NCBI RefSeq assembly: GCF_000381885.1
Contig: NZ_KB907219.1
Location: 124,001 to 188,000, forward strand
Length of the DNA stretch: 64,000 nt
Reading direction: 5' to 3'
From: Actinomadura atramentaria DSM 43919
GTDB taxonomy: Bacteria > Actinomycetota > Actinomycetes > Streptosporangiales > Streptosporangiaceae
Notes under the pieces: model-generated
Told to the model about the DNA's origin: nothing
The model's database searches: none
The model's input: only the letters and a program-made list of their open reading frames with translations
Translations under genes and position numbers: made by a program
Part shown: piece by piece, positions 1-6,797 of the stretch
Layout: the number at the start of each line of letters is the position of its first letter
Numbering within the stretch: the first letter of the stretch is position 1

Positions 1-187
1 GGCGCTGCGCATCCTGTCCGGACTGCCGCAGCCGTTCACGTCCGGGCAGGCGGGCCGGGCGCTGACGGCGTCGCGGCGGGTGGTCGTCGCGCTGCTGGAC
101 CACCTGGACCGGCTGGGGCTGACGCGGCGCGTCCGGACGGCGGCCGGGACGGTCCGGCGCGCGGCCGGGGACCGGAAAACCGGTTGA
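1..187 (+). CDS. selB: C-terminal end of probable selenocysteine-specific elongation factor SelB (5' truncated)
   Basis: Sixty-one codons of an open frame enter from the left window edge and stop at 185-187. The peptide begins ALRILSGLPQPFTSGQA and continues with a Ser-Arg-Arg, LLDHLDRLGLTRR pattern. This looks like the last winged-helix domain of SelB, which binds the SECIS hairpin of selenoprotein mRNAs and delivers Sec-tRNA to the ribosome. The match rests on recalled family pattern only. The GTPase domain lies outside the window, so another winged-helix protein is possible. The basic tail (RRVRTAAGTVRRAAGDRKTG) fits nucleic acid binding. Confidence 0.5.
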   Translation, partial: ALRILSGLPQPFTSGQAGRALTASRRVVVALLDHLDRLGLTRRVRTAAGTVRRAAGDRKTG

Positions 188-267
188 TCTTCCCGGTGCC
201 GGTCTGGCGTCATGGAACCCGGAAACAGCAACGTTCCGGATAGTTCCGACACCGAGGGGATTGTTTC

Positions 268-1464
268 GTGCCTTACCAGACGATCGAGGGCGGCCGCGTC
301 CCGATCCGCATGTGGACGGACCCGGCGTCCGTCGAGGACGTGGCGCGCGACCAGCTCCGCAACGTGTCGGGGCTGCCGTGGATCGAGGGCCTGGCCGTCA
401 TGCCCGACGTCCACTACGGCAAGGGCGCGACCGTCGGCTCCGTCATCGCCATGCGCGACGCGGTGTCCCCGGCCGCCGTCGGCGTCGACATCGGCTGCGG
501 GATGACCGCCGCCCGCTCCACGCTCACCGTCGAGGACCTGCCCGACGACCTGTCCGGGCTCCGCCACCGGCTGGAGAACGCGATCCCGGTCGGACGCGGG
601 TCGCACCGCGAGCCCGTCGACCCGTCCGCGCTGCCCGGCCTGAAGCTGCGCGGCTGGTACGACTTCTGGGCGGAGTTCGACGGCCTGCACCGGGGCGTCC
701 GCGACAAGCTCGGCCGCGCCCGCCAGCAGATGGGCACCCTGGGCGGCGGCAACCACTTCCTGGAGCTGTGCGCCGACGACGGGGGGCGGATCTGGCTCGT
801 CCTGCACTCGGGGTCGCGCGGCATCGGCAACGAGCTCGCCGTCCGGCACATCGAGGCGGCCGTGAAGCTGCCGCACAACCAGGACCTGCCCGACCGGGAC
901 CTCGCGGCGTTCGTCGCGGGCACCCCGGAGATGGACGCCTACCGCAACGACCTGTTCTGGGCGCAGGAGTACGCGCGCCGCAACCGCGCCGTCATGATGG
1001 CGCTCGCGCAGAACGTCGTCGCGCGGCGGTTCGGCGAGAACCGGTGCCGCTTCGACCAGGTCATCTCCTGCCACCACAACTACGTGGCGGAGGAGACCTA
1101 CGGCGGCGTGGACCTGCTCGTCACCCGCAAGGGCGCGATCCGGGCGGGCGCGGGGGACCTCGGCATCATCCCGGGGTCGATGGCGACCGGCACCTACATC
1201 GTGCGGGGCCTCGGCAACGAGGCGGCGTTCAACTCCGCGTCGCACGGCGCGGGCCGCCGGATGAGCCGCAACAAGGCGCGCAAGGCGTTCACGCTGGAGG
1301 ACCTGGAGGCCCAGACCAAGGGCGTCGAGTGCCGCAAGGACGGCGGCGTCCTCGACGAGATCCCCGGGGCCTACAAGGACCTGGAGACGGTCATGGAGCA
1401 GCAGTCCGACCTCGTCGAGGTCGTCGCGCGGCTCCGCCAGCTCGTCTGCGTGAAGGGCGGCTGA
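268..1464 (+). CDS. rtcB: RtcB-type RNA-splicing ligase
   Basis: 398 residues, close to the usual bacterial RtcB length. RtcB joins RNA 2',3'-cyclic phosphate or 3'-phosphate ends to 5'-OH ends using GTP and Mn2+. Visible motifs in order are MPDVHYGKGATVGSV, GVDIGCGM (metal-binding Cys77), GTLGGGNHFLEL, HSGSRGIGN, CHHNYV, GSMATGTYIVRG and SASHGAGRRMSR. His326 in the last motif matches the guanylylated histidine of the family. The ATG at 268 is preceded by a purine-rich GAGGGGA stretch. A perfect inverted repeat follows the stop. It lies 80 bases after the probable selB and appears to be a stand-alone unit; its natural substrate cannot be read from context. Confidence 0.93.
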   Translation: MPYQTIEGGRVPIRMWTDPASVEDVARDQLRNVSGLPWIEGLAVMPDVHYGKGATVGSVIAMRDAVSPAAVGVDIGCGMTAARSTLTVEDLPDDLSGLRHRLENAIPVGRGSHREPVDPSALPGLKLRGWYDFWAEFDGLHRGVRDKLGRARQQMGTLGGGNHFLELCADDGGRIWLVLHSGSRGIGNELAVRHIEAAVKLPHNQDLPDRDLAAFVAGTPEMDAYRNDLFWAQEYARRNRAVMMALAQNVVARRFGENRCRFDQVISCHHNYVAEETYGGVDLLVTRKGAIRAGAGDLGIIPGSMATGTYIVRGLGNEAAFNSASHGAGRRMSRNKARKAFTLEDLEAQTKGVECRKDGGVLDEIPGAYKDLETVMEQQSDLVEVVARLRQLVCVKGG

Positions 1465-1466
1465 CC

Positions 1467-1494
1467 CGGGCCCCGGCCGAACGGCCGGGGCCCG
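1467..1494 (+). terminator. Hairpin after rtcB
   Basis: A 13-base perfect inverted repeat (CGGGCCCCGGCCG, two-base centre, then its complement) begins three bases after the rtcB stop. There is no U-run, only a pyrimidine-rich tail, as is usual for intrinsic-like terminators in GC-rich actinobacteria. Confidence 0.55.
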
Positions 1495-1531
1495 TCCGCC
1501 TTCCCCACCGCCCCGTACCGGAGACCCGCCG

Positions 1532-2527
1532 ATGACCCGAACCACCCCGCCGCGCCCCGTCGACATCGCGGCGGTCTTCCCCGACCTGGCACCGCTCGCC
1601 CGCACCGCGACCCGGCTGCACCCGCGCTCCGGCGCGCCCGGCGTCCGCGACTCCTCGGTCGGCGGGCCGCTGCTGTGGCCCGCCGACGAGCCGTGGCCGA
1701 CGTGCTCCGACGAGCACTACGAGCCCGGGGACCTCGTCCGTCCGGCGGACGTGCGCGCCCGCCGGGCGATCCTGTCCGCCGCGTGGGGCCGCACCCCGCT
1801 GGGGGCGGAGTTCGCGATCACCCGCGCCGAGCGCGCCGAACTCGACCGCATCGAGGCGCGGCGCTTCGCCGGAACCCCCGATGGCCCGATCCCGCTGCTG
1901 CCCGTCGCGCAGCTCTTCGCCCGCGACGTTCCGGACCTGCCGACTCCGCCCGGCGCGGACCTGCTCCAGGTCCTGTGGTGCCCCTTCCACCACGCGGACA
2001 GGCTGTACTGCCCCGCCGTCACGCTCCGCTGGCGGAACGCCGCCGACGTCCGCGCCGTCCTGGCCGGGCCGCCGGAGCCGCCCGCCATCGAAACGGACGA
2101 CTACCTGCCCGCCCCGTGCGTCCTGCACCCCGAGCGGGTCACCGAGTATCCCTACGTCGACCTCCTCCCCCGTGACCTGCGCGACCGATTGGAGCGCTGG
2201 GAGGAAGAGACCGGGCACGACTACTTCGGCGCGCTCTCGGTCGCGGACGGCTGGAAGGTCGGCGGCCACGCGAACTGGAACCTCACCGACCCGTACCCGA
2301 TGACCTGCGACTGCGGGACCGAGCGGGAACTGCTCCTGCGGATCGACAGCGGCGAGTGGGACAGCGACGCGAGCTGGCGGCCCGTCGAGGACGCCTGGGA
2401 GAGCGATTTCCACGAGATGCCGCACCGGCGCGGCGCGACGGAGGTCGTGATCGGCCGCGGCTACTCGCTCTGGGTCTTCCGGTGCCCGGCGTCGTTCGAC
2501 CACCCGCTCGGGTTCAGCATGGAGTGA
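1532..2527 (+). CDS. DUF1963-like protein of unknown function
   Basis: 331 residues, no signal peptide or membrane segment. The mid-region (PVAQLFARDVPDLPTPPGAD, LLQVLWCPFHH) and the C-terminal MTCDCGTERELLLRIDS and SLWVFRCP patterns recall the DUF1963/YwqG family of cytoplasmic proteins. The clustered Cys residues (WCPFHH, CDCG, FRCP) could bind metal, but this is not shown. The ATG at 1532 lies 38 bases after the rtcB hairpin, with a GGAGA motif just upstream. No function can be assigned. It is not obviously in an operon with moaA, 94 bases downstream. Confidence 0.7.
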   Translation: MTRTTPPRPVDIAAVFPDLAPLARTATRLHPRSGAPGVRDSSVGGPLLWPADEPWPTCSDEHYEPGDLVRPADVRARRAILSAAWGRTPLGAEFAITRAERAELDRIEARRFAGTPDGPIPLLPVAQLFARDVPDLPTPPGADLLQVLWCPFHHADRLYCPAVTLRWRNAADVRAVLAGPPEPPAIETDDYLPAPCVLHPERVTEYPYVDLLPRDLRDRLERWEEETGHDYFGALSVADGWKVGGHANWNLTDPYPMTCDCGTERELLLRIDSGEWDSDASWRPVEDAWESDFHEMPHRRGATEVVIGRGYSLWVFRCPASFDHPLGFSME

Positions 2528-2621
2528 CGCCCGCCGGGCACGGGGCGCCGAACCGGGCGACCGGCGCTTTAGGCTGGTCACGATCGCGCTCGCCCCGGCG
2601 GCGAGAGGAGAGGGGTGTCCC

Positions 2622-3611
2622 GTGCTGGCCGACGACCACGGCAGGATCGCCACGGACCTGCGGGTCTCCCTGACGGACCGGTGCAACCTGCGCTGCTCGT
2701 ACTGCATGCCGCCCGAGGGGTTGGACTGGCTGCCCAAGCCGGAACTGCTGACCGATGACGAGATCGTCCGGCTCGTCCGGATCGGCGTCGCGGACCTCGG
2801 CATCACCGAGGTCCGGTTCACCGGCGGCGAGCCGCTGCTGCGGCGCGGCCTGCCCGACCTCGTCGCCCGCACCGCCGCGCTGGCGCCCCGCCCGGAGATC
2901 TCCCTCACCACCAACGCCATCGGCCTCGCCCGGCTCGCCGCGCCGCTCGCCGCCGCCGGGCTGGACCGCGTCAACGTCTCCCTCGACACCCTCGACGCCG
3001 CGACGTTCCGCCGCCTGGCGCACCGCGACCGCCTCGCGGACGTCCTGCGCGGCCTCGCCGCCGCCCGCGCCGCCGGGCTCGCCCCGGTGAAGGTCAACGC
3101 GGTGCTCATGCGCGGCGTCAACGACCACGAGGCCGTCCCGCTGCTGCGGTACTGCCTCGACCACGGCTACCGGCTCCGGTTCATCGAGCAGATGCCGCTG
3201 GACGCCCAGCACGGCTGGCAGCGCGCCGGGATGGTCACCGCCGAGGAGATCCTCGACCGGCTCGGCGCTGCGTTCGCGCTGACGCCCGACGCGGGGGACG
3301 AGCGCGGCAGCGCGCCCGCCGAGTCGTTCCTGGTGGACGGCGGCCCGGCGCGCGTCGGCGTCATCGGGTCGGTGACGCGGCCGTTCTGCGGCGCGTGCGA
3401 CCGGGTGCGGCTCACCGCGGACGGCCAGATCCGCAACTGCCTGTTCGCCACCGAGGAGTCCGACCTGCGGGCCGCGCTGCGCGGCGGCGCGTCCGACGCG
3501 GAGCTGGCGGAGCGCTGGCGGGCGGCGGTGCGCGGCAAGCGCCCCGGTCACGGCATCGACGACCCGGGCTTCCTGCAGCCCGCCCGCCCGATGTCCGCGA
3601 TCGGCGGCTGA
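2622..3611 (+). CDS. moaA: GTP 3',8-cyclase MoaA
   Basis: Radical SAM enzyme for the first step of molybdenum cofactor synthesis: it converts GTP to 3',8-cyclo-GTP. The 329-residue protein has the N-terminal 4Fe-4S motif SLTDRCNLRCSYCMPPEG (Cys21, Cys25, Cys28), the FTGGEPLLR SAM-binding segment, and the second cluster site FCGACDRVRLTADGQ ending in RNC (Cys256, Cys259, Cys273). It ends in Gly-Gly, the C-terminal tail expected to enter the active site. The GTG at 2622 follows the ribosome binding site GAGAGGAGAGGGG. The mobA start lies three bases after the stop, so the two genes should be co-translated. Confidence 0.96.
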   Translation: MLADDHGRIATDLRVSLTDRCNLRCSYCMPPEGLDWLPKPELLTDDEIVRLVRIGVADLGITEVRFTGGEPLLRRGLPDLVARTAALAPRPEISLTTNAIGLARLAAPLAAAGLDRVNVSLDTLDAATFRRLAHRDRLADVLRGLAAARAAGLAPVKVNAVLMRGVNDHEAVPLLRYCLDHGYRLRFIEQMPLDAQHGWQRAGMVTAEEILDRLGAAFALTPDAGDERGSAPAESFLVDGGPARVGVIGSVTRPFCGACDRVRLTADGQIRNCLFATEESDLRAALRGGASDAELAERWRAAVRGKRPGHGIDDPGFLQPARPMSAIGG

Positions 3612-3613
3612 CG

Positions 3614-4198
3614 GTGCCGGACGCGGGGTTCGACGCGGTCGTCCTGGCGGGCGGCGGCGCGCGGCGCCTCGGCGGCCGCGACAAGCCCGCGGCCCCGGTG
3701 GGCGGCCGCTCCCTGCTGGCCCGCGTGGCGGACGCGGTGGCGGACGCCCGGACGCTCGTCGTCGTCGGCCCGCCGCGCCCGGACGTCCCGAACGCCCGCG
3801 CGGTCCGCGAGGACCCGCCCGGCGCGGGCCCGGTCCCGGCCCTGCGCACGGGCCTGGCGGCCCTGACGTCCCCGGCCCCGACCCTGGCGCTGCTGGCGGC
3901 GGACCTGCCGTTCCTGGACGCGACGCACGTCGATGCCCTGCGCGCGGCGGCCCGCGCGGGCTCGGGCGCGGTCCTCGTCGATGAGAACGGCCGCGAACAG
4001 TGGCTGGCGGGGCACTGGAGCACCGAGGCCCTGAGCGAAGCGCTGGGAACCTACGAAGGCGCGTCCCTCCACGGCCTCCTGAGCCCGCTGAACCCGGTGA
4101 AACTGAAACTGGAGCCCGGCCCCCGCGCACCGTGGTTCGACTGCGACACCCCAGAGGAATTGGCCGAAGCGAACGCGCTGCTCAACCAGAACCGATGA
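3614..4198 (+). CDS. mobA: Molybdenum cofactor guanylyltransferase (MobA-like)
   Basis: 194 residues. The nucleotide-binding start AVVLAGGGARRLGGRDKP is the LAGGxxxRxGxxK signature of MobA/MocA nucleotidyltransferases, which attach GMP or CMP to molybdopterin. LLAADLPFLD supplies the metal-binding Asp, and WFDCDTPEELAEANALL near the end is the usual MobA C-terminal motif. The frame is open further upstream, but the GTG at 3614, three bases after the moaA stop, gives the proper N-terminus (VPDAGFDAVVLAGG). It works with MoaA, its neighbour. The other moa and moe genes are not in the window. Confidence 0.9.
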   Translation: MPDAGFDAVVLAGGGARRLGGRDKPAAPVGGRSLLARVADAVADARTLVVVGPPRPDVPNARAVREDPPGAGPVPALRTGLAALTSPAPTLALLAADLPFLDATHVDALRAAARAGSGAVLVDENGREQWLAGHWSTEALSEALGTYEGASLHGLLSPLNPVKLKLEPGPRAPWFDCDTPEELAEANALLNQNR

Positions 4199-4240
4199 AC
4201 GACGGGAGATCGTGGGGGTGACCACCCCCAAGCGACGGAC

Positions 4241-4385
4241 CACCGAAGGGGGTTGCCCGGCGGGCGCACGGCCGCGATCCGCCAGGCGAGCGGCCGGGCG
4301 CGCGCAGCGCGAAGGGTCGCACCGCAGCGGAGCGAGGATGCGGCGCTTCGCGCCGCGGGGGGCGTGGGGGGTCGACCCCCCACAA
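4241..4385 (+). repeat. Dispersed intergenic repeat, copy A
   Basis: About 145 bases closely matching two segments near 12.1 and 12.6 kb. Shared blocks include CCGGCGGGCGCACGGCCGCG, GCACCGCAGCGGAGCG and CGCCGCGGGGGGCGTGG. It ends in a G/C palindrome (GGGGGGTCGACCCCCC) followed by ACAA. This copy has one AGCGGAGCG-type unit where the others have two. It separates mobA from the DUF6457 gene and stops 7 bases before that gene's start codon. A second small palindrome (GGGGGTGACCACCCCC) lies just upstream at 4214-4229. Confidence 0.8.
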
Positions 4386-4392
4386 TGAAACG

Positions 4393-4626
4393 GTGAACAC
4401 ACTGGAAGAGTGGCTGGAAGCCGCCTGTCTCGAACTGGATCTCGACCGCGCCGACCTCGACCGGGACCTGATCCTGGACCTCGCCCGCGACGTCGCGCAC
4501 GGTGTGGCGCGGCCGGGCGCGCCGCTCACGGCGTTCCTGCTGGGGCTGGCCGTGGGGCGCGGGGCGCCCGCGAAGGAGTCGGCGGACCGGCTGGCGGCGC
4601 TCGCGGCGGCCTGGGCGGACCGCTGA
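4393..4626 (+). CDS. DUF6457 small protein next to mobA
   Basis: 77 residues, acidic N-terminal half (LEEWLEAACLELDLDRADLD), then a hydrophobic Ala-rich stretch, ending LAALAAAWADR. Small DUF6457 proteins commonly sit beside mobA in actinobacteria and are thought to be linked to molybdenum cofactor use; the biochemical role is unknown. The GTG at 4393 has no purine-rich ribosome binding site, because the repeat copy at 4241-4385 occupies the place where one would be. A three-codon ATG-AAA-CGG-TGA frame at 4385 overlaps the start and might feed ribosomes to it. Confidence 0.7.
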   Translation: MNTLEEWLEAACLELDLDRADLDRDLILDLARDVAHGVARPGAPLTAFLLGLAVGRGAPAKESADRLAALAAAWADR

Positions 4627-4699
4627 GCGGGCGGTAAAGCGCGCGACAAGGCGCGGTCCGGCCCCGTTTGGCCATTGATCTGCGGGAGAGGACCACGCC

Positions 4700-6193
4700 A
4701 TGCCCGAGGAGTCCGCGCCCACCCGCGAGCAGGCCGGCGAGCAGGCCGGGCGCGGCGGGGGCGCCCGCCGCTGGCGCGCGCTCGCCGTCTGCCTGGTCGC
4801 CGCGTTCATGACGCTGCTGGACGTCAGCATCGTCAACGTCGCGCTGCCGTCGATCCGGGAGGGCCTGCACGCGTCCGAGGCGGGCCTGCAGTGGATCCTG
4901 TCGGGGTACGCGCTGACGTTCGGGCTGGTGCTGGTCCCGGCGGGCCGGCTGGGCGACGCGCGCAGCCGCCGCGCGGTGTTCCTGGCGGGCCTGGGCCTGT
5001 TCACGCTGGCGAGCGCGGGCGCGGGCCTCGCGCCGGGCATCGGCTGGCTGGTCGCGGCGCGGCTGGTGCAGGGCGTCGCGGGCGGCGTGCTGACGCCGCA
5101 GGTCGCGGGCATCATCCAGCAGCTCTTCCAGGGCGAGGCGCGCGGCCGCGCGTTCGGCGCCCTCGGCTCGGTGATCGGCATCGCGACGGCGGCGGGGCCG
5201 CTGACCGGCGGCGCGCTGATCGCGCTGGCGGGCCCGGACGAGGGCTGGCGCTGGGTCTTCTACGTCAACGTCCCGGTCGGCGCGGTCGCGCTGCCGCTGG
5301 CGTGGCGGCTGCTGCCCGCCCCGGTGCGCGGCGATCGGGAGGGCCAGGACGTCCCCGGCCTGCTGCTGCTCGGCGCGGGCGTGCTGGTGTTCATGCTGCC
5401 GTTCGTCCAGGAGCGCCAGTGGACGGGCGCGCTGAAGTGGCTGCTGGTCCCGGCGGGCCTCGCGCTGCTCGTCGCGTTCGTGCTGTGGGAGCGGCGGGCG
5501 CGTGCGCCGATGGTGAACCTCGCCCTGTTCCGCTTCCGCTCGTACGCGCTCGGCGCGACGATCGCGCTGCTGTACTTCGCCGGGTTCACCGGCATCTTCT
5601 TCATCTTCACGCTGTACCTGCAGAACGGCCTCGGCTACAGCGCGCTCGGCGCGGGCCTGGCGATCACGCCGTTCGCGATCGGGTCCGGGTCGGGCGCGGC
5701 GGCCGGGGGACGGCTCGTGAACCGCTACGGCCGTCCGCTCGTCGCGGGCGGCCTGGTGCTGGTCGCGGTCGGGCTGGCCGGGGCGTGGATCGCGGTCGAG
5801 CAGCACCCGGGCAAGGGCGTGGTGTGGCTGACGGCCGCGCCGCTGCTCCTGGCCGGGATCGGCAGCGGGTTCGTCATCTCCCCGAACCAGACGATCACGC
5901 TGTCCGAGGTGCCCTACACCGAGGGCGGCAGCGCGGCGGGCGTCCTGCAGACGGGCCAGCGCGTCGGCACGGCGGTCGGCATCGCGGCGGTCGGGTCGGT
6001 GTTCTTCGCGGCGGTGGGCGGCGCGCGGCCGGGCGCGGTCGAGGCGTGGGCGAGCGGGTTCCGGCGCGGCCTGGTGGTGATCCTGGCGTTCGCGGGGTGC
6101 GCGCTGGCCGCCGCCGTCGCCGACCTCGTCGCGGGCCGCCGCGCCCGGGCCGCGGCCGCGGCCCGGGACGGATCGGACGCCCCGCCGTGCTGA
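4700..6193 (+). CDS. MFS drug exporter, DHA2 (EmrB/QacA) family
   Basis: 497 residues with a hydrophilic N-terminus and about 14 hydrophobic segments, as in proton-driven DHA2 multidrug exporters. The first helix region FMTLLDVSIVNVALPSI, the loop GRLGDARSRR (motif A) and the helix-5 GPLTGG (motif C of antiporters) are clear. The start at 4700 follows GGGAGAGGA. The gene is convergent with a MarR regulator 9 bases away. MarR repressors often control such exporters, but here the MarR promoter region faces icmF instead, so a link between exporter and regulator is only possible. Substrate unknown. Confidence 0.9.
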   Translation: MPEESAPTREQAGEQAGRGGGARRWRALAVCLVAAFMTLLDVSIVNVALPSIREGLHASEAGLQWILSGYALTFGLVLVPAGRLGDARSRRAVFLAGLGLFTLASAGAGLAPGIGWLVAARLVQGVAGGVLTPQVAGIIQQLFQGEARGRAFGALGSVIGIATAAGPLTGGALIALAGPDEGWRWVFYVNVPVGAVALPLAWRLLPAPVRGDREGQDVPGLLLLGAGVLVFMLPFVQERQWTGALKWLLVPAGLALLVAFVLWERRARAPMVNLALFRFRSYALGATIALLYFAGFTGIFFIFTLYLQNGLGYSALGAGLAITPFAIGSGSGAAAGGRLVNRYGRPLVAGGLVLVAVGLAGAWIAVEQHPGKGVVWLTAAPLLLAGIGSGFVISPNQTITLSEVPYTEGGSAAGVLQTGQRVGTAVGIAAVGSVFFAAVGGARPGAVEAWASGFRRGLVVILAFAGCALAAAVADLVAGRRARAAAAARDGSDAPPC

Positions 6194-6202
6194 CCGGCCG
6201 GG

Positions 6203-6721
6203 TCAGGGGCCGATCTCGCCCGCCGACACGCGCACCGCCCGCAGCGCGCCGGTGATCGCGGCGGCCTGCTCGGCGGTCAGGCCGGGCAGCCCGAATCCCG
6301 CGCCGTGCAGCGCGCCCGTCGCGGTCTCGGCCAGCGCGCGGCCGTCGCCGGTGATCTCCGCGAGGACGACGCGCCGGTCCTCGGGGGAGGGGGCCCGGCG
6401 GACGAGCCCGCGCGCCTCCAGCCGCCCGATCACGTTCGTCACCGACGCGGGGTGGACCATCAGCCGCTCGCCCATCTTCCCCATCGGCAGCCGCCCGGCG
6501 CGGGTGAAGGCCAGCAGCCGCAGCGCCTCGTAGGCGGCGAACGTGAGCCCGTACGGCTTCAGGACGGCCTCGATCCGGCCGAGCAGGATCTGCTGCGCGC
6601 GCATCACCGACGTCACGGCCGCCATCTGGTCGGCGTGCTCGGGCCAGCGGGCGCTCCACTGGCGGTGGGCCTCGCTGATCGGGTCGAGGGGCTGGCTGTT
6701 CACGGCCCCACCGTAGGCCAC
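6203..6721 (-). CDS. MarR family transcriptional regulator
   Basis: 172 residues with the MarR winged-helix layout: helix-turn-helix LPMGKMGERLMVHPASVTN followed by the VIGRLEARGLVRR recognition region and the wing with PEDRR. MarR dimers bind palindromic DNA and release it on binding small aromatic or acyl-CoA ligands. The GTG at 6721 is preceded by AAGGA at proper spacing; a second GTG at 6703 is a weaker option. It is divergent from icmF, and a perfect 12-bp palindrome lies in the shared promoter region, so it most likely regulates itself and icmF. Ligand unknown; an acyl-CoA is a reasonable guess. Confidence 0.9.
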   Translation of the reverse strand: MAYGGAVNSQPLDPISEAHRQWSARWPEHADQMAAVTSVMRAQQILLGRIEAVLKPYGLTFAAYEALRLLAFTRAGRLPMGKMGERLMVHPASVTNVIGRLEARGLVRRAPSPEDRRVVLAEITGDGRALAETATGALHGAGFGLPGLTAEQAAAITGALRAVRVSAGEIGP

Positions 6722-6730
6722 CGGGCGTCC

Positions 6731-6759
6731 TTGACGAGAGCGCGCACGGAAACTACTTT
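6731..6759 (+). promoter_or_regulatory. Promoter for icmF
   Basis: TTGACG (6731-6736), a 17-base spacer, then TACTTT (6754-6759): a near-consensus primary sigma factor promoter. The transcript would start near 6766. The -10 element shares its bases with the -10 element of the marR promoter on the other strand, so the two promoters should exclude each other. Confidence 0.65.
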
Positions 6760-6783
6760 AGCTTCCAAATATTGGACGTCCAA
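6755..6783 (-). promoter_or_regulatory. Promoter for marR overlapping the icmF promoter
   Basis: On the minus strand TTGGAC (6783-6778), 17 bases, then TAAAGT (6760-6755). The -35 element lies within the palindrome at 6772-6783, so a protein bound there would block marR directly as well as icmF. Confidence 0.55.
6772..6783. promoter_or_regulatory. Palindromic operator TTGGACGTCCAA
   Basis: Perfect 12-bp palindrome in the marR/icmF divergent region. A second imperfect dyad, CCAAATATTGG (6765-6775), overlaps it. It sits just downstream of the predicted icmF transcription start and on the marR -35 element. It is the obvious candidate site for the adjacent MarR protein. Confidence 0.6.
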
Positions 6784-6797
6784 GTATGGAGGCCGCC

